Below are positions 1 to 5,310 of a DNA stretch of 5,310 bases, piece by piece. Source of the DNA: Pseudomonadales bacterium (GTDB taxonomy: Bacteria > Pseudomonadota > Gammaproteobacteria > Pseudomonadales > DC-out160). Below the pieces are notes generated by a model, which did not search any database, was not told where the DNA came from, and saw only the letters and a list, made by a program, of their open reading frames with translations. The stretch spans positions 1-5,310 of the forward strand of contig JAESQG010000497.1 of NCBI GenBank assembly GCA_016765265.1, in the 5' to 3' direction. Both the position numbers and the translations under genes were made by a program. Positions within the stretch are counted from its first letter, which is position 1. Each line of letters begins with the position of its first letter.

Positions 1-114
1 GCGCGGTGGGCATTAAAAGAAAAGTATTTTAAAATCCCCCCCGTAGATATGGCGAGAGATAGCTTGAGTATTCCGATCAGAATAAGAAAGGAGGTTGAAG
101 TGAATTCTCGGTAG
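1..114 (+). CDS. 3' end of a multiheme cytochrome c gene (partial, near-identical second copy)
   Basis: The frame is open from the first base and ends at a TAG stop at 112-114, giving the last 37 residues of a protein whose start lies outside the window. All 37 residues equal residues 480-516 of the cytochrome at 1926-3476. The only nucleotide difference inside the coding part is at position 90, where a Lys codon AAG replaces AAA, so it is synonymous. No haem motif falls in this tail, so its function rests entirely on the match to the complete copy. Whether the upstream gene is intact or only a 3' fragment cannot be told from here. The ATPase gene follows 186 bp downstream on the same strand. 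Confidence 0.85.
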   Translation, partial: ARWALKEKYFKIPPVDMARDSLSIPIRIRKEVEVNSR

Positions 115-136
115 GGTCTGTTACAAACCGGGCGGT
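1..136 (+). repeat. Direct repeat, left copy (cytochrome 3' end plus 22 bp downstream)
   Basis: Positions 1-136 align without gaps to 3363-3498, with mismatches only at 90/3452 and 115/3477. The repeat must extend to the left of the window, because it is still matching at base 1. Identity ends after the sequence GGGCGGT, 22 nt past the cytochrome stop codon. The left copy then continues with TAGCTAAATAGG and the right copy with GTGAGCGG. The two copies have the same orientation and lie 3,362 bp apart. Confidence 0.95.
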
Positions 137-241
137 TAGCTAAATAGGTAATCGATTGGGTCTGTTGTCACCATGGTTATTAAAAATGACACTTAGCATA
201 ACAAATCATACAATTAGCACAATATAAATCATCCAATTCGC

Positions 242-271
242 TTGACTAACTTCGTCATATTCGCATACGCT
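242..271 (+). promoter_or_regulatory. Candidate sigma70-type promoter for the ATPase gene
   Basis: TTGACT at 242-247 matches the -35 consensus at five of six bases. After an 18-nt spacer, TACGCT at 266-271 is a poor -10 (three of six), 29 nt before the ATPase ATG. A better -10-like TATAAA lies at 223-228 but has no convincing -35. The region is AT-rich, so chance matches are likely. Only the position just ahead of the gene makes this worth noting. Confidence 0.3.
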
Positions 272-300
272 ATATCAGTAAATACGCGATATGGTGGCAA

Positions 301-1533
301 ATGACGAATATATATCCTCGGTGGCAAAAAGCGAACATACAAGAAGCCATGAGTACGCGCCGCGTTCTCCTACTTTCCGGTGCGAGACAATGCGGAAAAA
401 CGACATTGGCAAAAGAGCTCATTGATGAGAATACCGAATATCGAACACTGGATGATCTCACACTCAAACAAGCCGCGGAAAGTGACCCACATGGCTTCGT
501 CAAACACAACAAGCGCACCCTGATTATTGACGAAGTACAACGCGTACCCCACCTGTTACCTGCCATTAAGAAAGCCGTTGATGAGGACACGCGACCAGGC
601 CAATATCTCCTGACAGGCTCAGCTAACATACAAGCCTTACCAGGTGTGCAGGAATCACTTGCAGGTCGTATCACAAAGTTACGCCTTCGTCCCTTGAGCC
701 GCGGTGAACAGTATCGCGCTACTCCGCAGTTTATTGATCGGGTATTTTCAAACACACTCGAAACGCCGCAAACTCATTACGACAAGGACAGCCTCATTGA
801 AATGGCATGCGCTGGCGGCTTCCCCGAAGCACTCCTGCTACAGGGGAGAAAACGTAGGCGATGGCATATTGATTACATTGATGCCATTTTAGAACGCGAC
901 TTGAAAGACATTACCAAAATCCACCGCCTCGACCAGATGCAAGAGCTTGTCAGGATACTGGCAGCATGGTCATCAAAATTCATGAATAGTTCACAGATTG
1001 GTAGCAGTTTGTCTTTGCAGAAGCAGGCTCTCAACGCCTACATCAATGCACTCGAGGCGCTCTATTTAATAGAACGCATCAAGCCCTGGACACACACAGA
1101 TTATGATCGTGTTGGTAAACAGGATAAATTGTTCATGGCTGACAGCGGCCTGGTGGCATCACTGCTGGGCTGGAACATAGATCGGGTTCGCTTTGACACA
1201 GATCGCTCCGGCAAACTCATTGAGAGCTTTGCCTTCAACGAACTGGCAGCACTGGTTGATGCCTCAGACGGACTGTATGAACTTAGACACTATCGGGATC
1301 GTCAAAAACGAGAAATTGATTTTCTCATCGAACGCGAAGATAGCGCAATGATCGGGATTGAAATCAAATCTGGCACCAACCTCAAAGCAGAGGACTTTAA
1401 ACATTTAAAGTGGTTTGGGGAAACCCTTGCAGGAGATCGACTATTTACGGGTATTATCCTTTATTCCGGTGAACACATCGCTACATTCGGAGAAAATATG
1501 CTTGCCGTACCATTTGGCGCATTGTGGACGTAA
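301..1533 (+). CDS. AAA_14/DUF4143-type ATPase
   Basis: A 410-residue protein of the usual length for AAA_14-DUF4143 ATPases. The N-terminal AAA domain shows a Walker A loop GARQCGKT (residues 27-34), a Walker B LIIDE (74-78), a sensor-like LTGSAN (104-109) and a conserved LAGR (120-123). The family motifs GGFPE (172-176) and ERDLKDI (198-204) follow. A winged-helix-like segment at about 229-263 comes next. The C-terminal DUF4143 part has E308, D340 (in REIDFLIE) and E354-x-K356 (EIKSG), laid out like a PD-(D/E)XK nuclease fold. The cellular role of this family is not well established, and nucleic-acid transactions are only inferred. All expected motifs are present, so the gene looks functional. 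ATG 301 is the only usable start, because an in-frame TAA lies at 247-249. Ribosome binding is weak (GGTGG only 3 nt before the ATG). It stands alone between two cytochrome copies, which suggests acquired cargo. Confidence 0.93.
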   Translation: MTNIYPRWQKANIQEAMSTRRVLLLSGARQCGKTTLAKELIDENTEYRTLDDLTLKQAAESDPHGFVKHNKRTLIIDEVQRVPHLLPAIKKAVDEDTRPGQYLLTGSANIQALPGVQESLAGRITKLRLRPLSRGEQYRATPQFIDRVFSNTLETPQTHYDKDSLIEMACAGGFPEALLLQGRKRRRWHIDYIDAILERDLKDITKIHRLDQMQELVRILAAWSSKFMNSSQIGSSLSLQKQALNAYINALEALYLIERIKPWTHTDYDRVGKQDKLFMADSGLVASLLGWNIDRVRFDTDRSGKLIESFAFNELAALVDASDGLYELRHYRDRQKREIDFLIEREDSAMIGIEIKSGTNLKAEDFKHLKWFGETLAGDRLFTGIILYSGEHIATFGENMLAVPFGALWT

Positions 1534-1925
1534 CGATTACTCCACCAGCGCCATCAGCGTCGTGGACACCCCTCCATATTTAACTCTTTCTGCAAAAAAC
1601 ATCTACTGGAGCCCGGAAAATAAGCCTCGCTACAATCCAGAAGACACGACTACGATTTAAGCCTATCCATCAAGCAAAAAACTTTTTCAGAGTTTTCTAT
1701 CGTTCCAGAGATATAATAATTTTCCCCGTAAACTATCAAATGACCATGATTTATACTCTTGGGGAATAACTTATTATTAACAGGAAATTTAAAATTTTGT
1801 AAACATTCAAACTCACCTTGCACGAGCTCAACTCTTTTACCTGAAAAAAGTAAAATAGTCATTTTGTCATCAAGAAAAGAAACGATAATAAATACCCGAG
1901 CATTCCCGCTACGACTCTTCGATTT
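1534..1925. other. Gene-poor spacer between the ATPase and the cytochrome
   Basis: This 392-bp stretch has no gene I can support firmly. The first part (to about 1650) has ordinary base composition and only short frames on either strand, including a 21-codon minus-strand frame at 1537-1602. From about 1660 to 1890 it becomes strongly AT-rich. A weak minus-strand small ORF occupies 1650-1862. The plus-strand frame of the cytochrome is already open from 1854. No clear rho-independent terminator for the ATPase gene is visible. Confidence 0.6.
1650..1862 (-). CDS. Possible small hypothetical protein (70 aa)
   Basis: A 70-codon frame starting at ATG (complement of 1860-1862) and ending at 1650. 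I do not recognise the product. The residue mix is fairly protein-like, with no low-complexity run, and includes the segments GKRVELVQGEFECL and HGHLIVYGENYYISGTIENSEKVF. These could form beta-strands. The frame stays open upstream of the ATG through at least 1928, so it might be the tail of a longer, broken gene. Against it: no convincing ribosome-binding site precedes the ATG, the region is AT-rich, and its codons lie in register with the upstream extension of the cytochrome frame, which can create shadow ORFs. It would run divergently from the cytochrome gene. Confidence 0.22.
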   Translation of the reverse strand: MTILLFSGKRVELVQGEFECLQNFKFPVNNKLFPKSINHGHLIVYGENYYISGTIENSEKVFCLMDRLKS

Positions 1926-3476
1926 GTGGCGATCGGTTCAGGTTTATCAGTTCTTTTTATTATAGCGGTGGCTTTGATTCATCCCTTGATCTGGCCAGCT
2001 CTAGATAGTGTCCCTATACCGGAAGACTATGACCGAGACTACGGAGACCACCCTTTTAGACCTAGCCAAACAGAAACAGCCTCTAATGAATTTATCCACA
2101 CGGAACAAATCGCTGAATCAGAAAAATGTGGATCTTGTCATAGGGATATCTTTAATCAATGGCTCCCTTCTACTCACAAGCAAGCAGCGTCTGACCCCAC
2201 CTATGTCACCAACGTCTCACTTTTAGCCAAGAAAAAGGGAATCTCCGCAACGCGCTATTGCGAAGGCTGCCATGCACCGATTGCGCTACTAACGGGGGAA
2301 TTAACGCAAGGGGGTGAGCACGGGGGCATAATCGGCACTCAAGCTAATATTGAGGGTGTATCTTGCATGTCCTGTCATGGCATATCCTCGCTCACTCATT
2401 TAAAAGGCGTTGCAAGTTATGTCTACACACCGCGACAGCCCTATTTGTTTGAACACAGTGATAACAAACTATTGAGGGCCATACATGATCTTTTAATCCG
2501 GGTAAAGCCAGATCAACATAAGAGTGATTTAGGCAATCCGTTATTTAAAGAACCCAAATTTTGTGCCTCTTGTCATACCCAATTTATGGATAAAGATCTA
2601 AACAATTGGGGCTGGATAAAGATGCAAGATGAGTATCAGGCTTGGCTAAGTAGCCCTTATTCAGCGCAACATGAAAAACAGTTCTCTAATACCAACATAA
2701 CGCGCTGCCAAGATTGCCACATGCCACTCACCTACTCCGACGATCCCTCAGCAAACAAAGACAAAATGATTAGAGCGCATCGATTCCCTGGCGCGAATAC
2801 CTTTCTTCCGATTTTGTCAGGGGACTCAGAGCAGCTTAAGATCACTCGACACTTTCTTCAATCCAACAAGATCAGAGTCAGCATCGACAAACCGAACCGA
2901 GCAGACGCGATACAAAATCGGCAAGCCCTAGACGAATCCATCCGAGGCCATAAAGAAGCACCCTACTATTACTATTTAGGGGAAGAGGCGAAGATAAATA
3001 TTGTTCTCAGCAATCAAGGTGTGGGACACGACTTTCCTGGCGGTACACTTGATATCAATGAAGCCTGGGTGGAGTTTTTGGTGTTAGACGCAGAGGGAGC
3101 CACTGTCTTTACCAGCGGAGAGATAGGATCTGACAACAAAGTGGATCGAGATGCCTATTTCTACAGAGCTCAACCTATCGATAAAAAAGGTAACCTAGTT
3201 TGGAAACATGATTTGTTTAATATGGTGGGAGAATCTTTCAAAAGAGTGATTAAGGCCGGTGAATCGGATATCGTCGCTTACTCCTTCCCCATCCCCTCTT
3301 GGACTAAATCACCCATCACAGTGACAACTACACTTAAGTACCGAAAAATAAATGATCGTTATGCGCGGTGGGCATTAAAAGAAAAGTATTTTAAAATCCC
3401 CCCCGTAGATATGGCGAGAGATAGCTTGAGTATTCCGATCAGAATAAGAAAAGAGGTTGAAGTGAATTCTCGGTAG
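1926..3476 (+). CDS. Membrane-anchored multiheme (five CXXCH) cytochrome c
   Basis: Five haem c-binding motifs are visible: CGSCH (68-72), CEGCH (112-116), CMSCH (147-151), CASCH (213-217) and CQDCH (261-265). The pattern resembles the cytochrome c554-like multiheme family. Residues 2-26 form one hydrophobic helix, probably a signal anchor, placing the haem domain in the periplasm where haem c is attached. HRFPGAN (285-291) may supply an axial His. The C-terminal half is a beta-rich domain common in such cytochromes, with GVGHDFPGG (365-373) and a conserved Asp/Glu stretch after it. The likely role is electron transfer; the partner is unknown. The GTG at 1926 is the only standard start codon in frame after the TAA at 1851-1853, but it lacks a Shine-Dalgarno sequence. 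The open frame upstream (1854-1925) encodes a KKRND-containing stretch, so the true N-terminus may lie further 5'. The 3' end is duplicated at 1-114. Confidence 0.9.
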   Translation: MAIGSGLSVLFIIAVALIHPLIWPALDSVPIPEDYDRDYGDHPFRPSQTETASNEFIHTEQIAESEKCGSCHRDIFNQWLPSTHKQAASDPTYVTNVSLLAKKKGISATRYCEGCHAPIALLTGELTQGGEHGGIIGTQANIEGVSCMSCHGISSLTHLKGVASYVYTPRQPYLFEHSDNKLLRAIHDLLIRVKPDQHKSDLGNPLFKEPKFCASCHTQFMDKDLNNWGWIKMQDEYQAWLSSPYSAQHEKQFSNTNITRCQDCHMPLTYSDDPSANKDKMIRAHRFPGANTFLPILSGDSEQLKITRHFLQSNKIRVSIDKPNRADAIQNRQALDESIRGHKEAPYYYYLGEEAKINIVLSNQGVGHDFPGGTLDINEAWVEFLVLDAEGATVFTSGEIGSDNKVDRDAYFYRAQPIDKKGNLVWKHDLFNMVGESFKRVIKAGESDIVAYSFPIPSWTKSPITVTTTLKYRKINDRYARWALKEKYFKIPPVDMARDSLSIPIRIRKEVEVNSR

Positions 3477-3498
3477 CGTCTGTTACAAACCGGGCGGT
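3363..3498 (+). repeat. Direct repeat, right copy (cytochrome 3' end plus 22 bp downstream)
   Basis: Matches 1-136 at 134 of 136 positions. It covers codons 480 to stop of the complete cytochrome and the first 22 nt after it. To the left, the match cannot be followed because the other copy runs off the window. To the right, homology is lost at 3499, just after an ACCG-GG-CGGT palindrome (3489-3498). Confidence 0.95.
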
Positions 3499-3637
3499 GT
3501 GAGCGGTTAATCGGGAAAAGGCCCACAGACATATGCCCCCCACTCAGCTGAATGGAGTATAACGTTTTAAATCAGACAGATCCCTAGCCACAGGTGAGGA
3601 GAGACCTTTATGATTTTGTCGTTAACCAATATCTATT

Positions 3638-3650
3638 GTCTTTTTAAGAC
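3638..3650. terminator. Weak hairpin between convergent genes
   Basis: GTCTT-TTT-AAGAC forms a perfect 5-bp stem with a 3-nt loop, next to the hydrolase stop codon (3650-3652) and between the convergent cytochrome and hydrolase genes. The stem is short, A/T-rich and not followed by a T-run on either strand, so it is at best a poor terminator. No better one is visible in 3477-3649. Confidence 0.15.
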
Positions 3651-5053
3651 TACTCCAAGCCCTGTAAAGACTCTACGATACCTATCATATAAGCTTCGTG
3701 ATAACCACTACCACTCGCTCGCAAATTCACACCGGTTCTTACAACCACCAATTTCTTAGAAGGTATAATGGTAACTTGCTGCCCATGATATCCATTAAAA
3801 TAATAGGTATCTTCCGGTAATAAAGGCAGCTTAACTCCATCGGTATTTAACCAAATCTGTGCACCGTAATCTTCTGCTACCAACGACGGTTGTAGTGCGT
3901 AGTCAATCCATTCAGCGGAGACGACCTGCTCGCCAAACCAATCTCCATTTTGTATATAAAGCTGACCCAGTCGAGCCCAATCACGTGGCGTCATAAAACC
4001 GTAAGTTCCACCGAGAAACTGACCACTGGCATCAAATTCAATGAATGCCGATCTAATATCAATTTTGTGGAAAAGTTGTGTTTGATAAAAATCATAGGCG
4101 TCCTGGAGGCTACCACCCACCGTATTTTGTACTATCTTTGCGAGAAGGTTGGCTTGTCCGGTGGAATATGAAAAAACGGCTCCCGGAGTGTTTATTAGTG
4201 GCCTAGATGCTACGTAGAGTGCCTGGTCTGGTTCGAGAAAGAGCATTTGCGTCAGCTCAGATAGGCCTGACGTATCTTCATTAAATTTCAGTCCAGAGGC
4301 CATATGCAAAAGATGCTTTGTCAGTATAGCCTCCTTTTCTGTACCCTCCCACCCAGCAATCGGTGCAGGTTCTTCAATATCAATAAGACCGTGGTCTTGT
4401 GTGATGCCTATAAGCGTGCTCGTAATAGATTTTGTCATTGACCAGCCTATCACAGGCGTATCCTCCGTGACTCCTAGCGCGTATTGCTCAGCGATCAGCT
4501 TTCCATCGTAGACCACTACCATTGACGTGGTATTTCTATCCTCACTATCAGGTCCAATAAACGCATTTGTGATGGCGTCGTCGAGTGCAATTACATTCAA
4601 CCCCGGAATCAGACCGGGATGTAAACCCCCTAATCCTCGCGGCCAGGGTTGATCTTCCGGCAATACTGGCGGCTCTAACGCCTCAAATTCTTGCGCGTCA
4701 ACCTCATCGATAGTTCGACCTGCCAACAATGTACACCCAATTCCATCTCGATAAATGGCTGTTGCTGTGGCGATTTTAGTGCCGAAAAAAATATCACCTA
4801 CCGTCACTAGTTCTTCATCATAATCTACCTTAATCCGCCAAAACAGGGGTAAAGGTTGCATAGCAGGCGCGATAAATACATCTCGCACCAACTCGAAATC
4901 AAGATTGCTGTTGAATAACGCTGAGCATAAATACTTTGCTGTATTACCTTTGCCCACGGGTAAATCGGCTATGCGGTTACAACCACTGAGTAGGAATAGC
5001 GTTATTCCTACAAGCGTAAGAATTAGTTTTTTAGAATTTATTAGATCCAGCAT
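3650..5053 (-). CDS. Lipoprotein serine hydrolase, beta-lactamase class C / NylB-like family
   Basis: A 467-residue protein with the three motifs of class C beta-lactamase-fold hydrolases: SMTK (205-208, nucleophile Ser205 and Lys208), YST (296-298, in place of YxN), and HGQ (423-425, in place of KTG). The context GWSMTKSITSTLIG and the block TKHLLHMASGLKF (245-257) fit the COG1680 serine hydrolases, including 6-aminohexanoate-dimer hydrolases and esterases, better than true beta-lactamases. The N-terminus is a lipoprotein signal: Lys8-Lys9, a hydrophobic stretch, then the lipobox LSGC with Cys25. Asn at +2 does not match the classical Asp inner-membrane retention signal, so outer-membrane placement is plausible. 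Residues 26-150 form an extension of unknown role ahead of the catalytic domain. The ATG at 5053 fits the signal peptide and has AGGG about 8 nt upstream. The substrate cannot be read from sequence. The gene is convergent with the cytochrome. Confidence 0.9.
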   Translation of the reverse strand: MLDLINSKKLILTLVGITLFLLSGCNRIADLPVGKGNTAKYLCSALFNSNLDFELVRDVFIAPAMQPLPLFWRIKVDYDEELVTVGDIFFGTKIATATAIYRDGIGCTLLAGRTIDEVDAQEFEALEPPVLPEDQPWPRGLGGLHPGLIPGLNVIALDDAITNAFIGPDSEDRNTTSMVVVYDGKLIAEQYALGVTEDTPVIGWSMTKSITSTLIGITQDHGLIDIEEPAPIAGWEGTEKEAILTKHLLHMASGLKFNEDTSGLSELTQMLFLEPDQALYVASRPLINTPGAVFSYSTGQANLLAKIVQNTVGGSLQDAYDFYQTQLFHKIDIRSAFIEFDASGQFLGGTYGFMTPRDWARLGQLYIQNGDWFGEQVVSAEWIDYALQPSLVAEDYGAQIWLNTDGVKLPLLPEDTYYFNGYHGQQVTIIPSKKLVVVRTGVNLRASGSGYHEAYMIGIVESLQGLE

Positions 5054-5082
5054 TTTGCTTACCCTATTTTATTATTCGAAAG

Positions 5083-5088
5083 AGTATA
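5083..5088 (-). promoter_or_regulatory. Candidate -10 element for the hydrolase gene
   Basis: On the minus strand TATACT lies 29 nt upstream of the hydrolase ATG and matches the -10 consensus at five of six bases. No good -35 is found 16-18 nt upstream. An off-spacing TTGCCA is only 13 nt away. Position is the main argument. Confidence 0.25.
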
Positions 5089-5191
5089 GGACGTAGATAA
5101 TTGGCAAGTAGCCTGATATCAAGTGTATTAAGCCTCAATGGACTAGCAGGCCGATCAATGTGCATAAAGATTACCGCAAACCTAAAGTCAT

Positions 5192-5210
5192 GACAAGCTG
5201 GAGACTTGTC
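5192..5210. other. Hairpin or operator-like inverted repeat upstream of the hydrolase
   Basis: GACAAG (5192-5197) and CTTGTC (5205-5210) are a perfect 6-bp inverted repeat around a 7-nt loop. It lies about 140 bp upstream of the hydrolase start, with no T-run beside it. It could be a protein-binding site, or a weak stem-loop at the end of a gene entering from the right. Six base pairs can also occur by chance. Confidence 0.3.
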
Positions 5211-5211
5211 C

Positions 5212-5280
5212 AATACCAAATGAGTCTGAAGTATACCCTTGTTTCTAATACGAAATGAGTCTTAAAAGGTGAAATGAGCT
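5212..5280. repeat. Short direct repeats, AATAC-n-AAATGAGTCT
   Basis: AATAC-C-AAATGAGTCT at 5212-5227 recurs as AATAC-G-AAATGAGTCT at 5247-5262: 15 of 16 bases match with a 35-bp period. A third, partial copy AAATGAGCT lies at 5272-5280. They sit next to the hairpin at 5192-5210. The function is unknown; binding sites for a regulator or a decayed repeat are both possible. Confidence 0.5.
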
Positions 5281-5310
5281 CAATTCCTGTTCATGATCCA
5301 TAGATGGAAA

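Noticed and set aside
166..191. TGTCA / TGACA inverted repeat upstream of the ATPase
   Set aside because: A 5-bp stem with a 16-nt gap in AT-rich DNA is expected by chance.
270..755. 161-codon minus-strand frame opposite the start of the ATPase
   Set aside because: Its sequence is rich in Ser, Arg and Cys and resembles no protein. It lies wholly opposite the strongly supported ATPase and its upstream region.
1537..1602. 21-codon minus-strand frame ending in MALVE just after the ATPase stop
   Set aside because: Very short, with a TAG immediately before its ATG and no ribosome-binding site. Nothing supports coding.
1415..1660. 81-codon plus-strand frame overlapping the ATPase end
   Set aside because: Two thirds of it overlaps the ATPase in another frame. 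The remaining part (AISVVDTPPYLTLSAKN) is not recognisable and has no start of its own.
3478..3530. GTCTGT / ACAGAC inverted repeat after the cytochrome, as a terminator
   Set aside because: Six bp separated by 41 nt with no T-run. Too weak to call a terminator.
5245..5310. Minus-strand frame entering from the right edge and stopping at 5245
   Set aside because: Only 21 codons are visible and the translation is not recognisable. It could be a gene tail or chance, and it overlaps the short direct repeats.
1..5310. CRISPR array, tRNA or rRNA genes, transposase or integrase gene
   Set aside because: No regularly spaced repeat series, no tRNA-like cloverleaf or rRNA segment that I could recognise, and no transposase or recombinase motif in any long frame.

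Overview
The window looks like bacterial chromosome, most likely from a Gram-negative proteobacterium. Two predicted envelope proteins point that way: an exported multiheme c-type cytochrome and a lipobox-bearing serine hydrolase. Base composition is moderate and the intergenic stretches are AT-rich. I cannot name a species.

Layout, left to right. Positions 1-114 are the last 37 codons plus stop of a multiheme cytochrome gene that enters from outside the window. Positions 115-300 are AT-rich intergenic sequence. Positions 301-1533 (+) encode a complete AAA_14/DUF4143-type ATPase. Positions 1534-1925 hold no convincing gene and become very AT-rich after about 1660. Positions 1926-3476 (+) encode a membrane-anchored cytochrome with five CXXCH haem-binding motifs. 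Positions 3477-3649 are a convergent intergenic region. Positions 3650-5053 (-) encode a class C beta-lactamase/6-aminohexanoate-dimer-hydrolase-like serine hydrolase with a lipoprotein signal. Positions 5054-5310 carry its upstream region, with a hairpin and short direct repeats.

The most notable structure is that the first 136 bases match positions 3363-3498 with only two differences. The cytochrome gene is therefore duplicated, at least at its 3' end, as direct repeats 3,362 bp apart, with the ATPase gene between them. Homology stops 22 nt past the stop codon, at a small GC-rich palindrome. The intact cytochrome has no good start signal. Its frame stays open upstream of the GTG and encodes a Lys/Arg-rich stretch typical of a signal-anchor N-terminus, so this copy may have lost its original start.

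I see no pathway linking the three main genes. The cytochrome is likely periplasmic electron transfer, the hydrolase is an envelope enzyme of unknown substrate, and the ATPase looks like accessory cargo. I do not see a clear novel multi-gene system. The duplication around the ATPase is the best lead.
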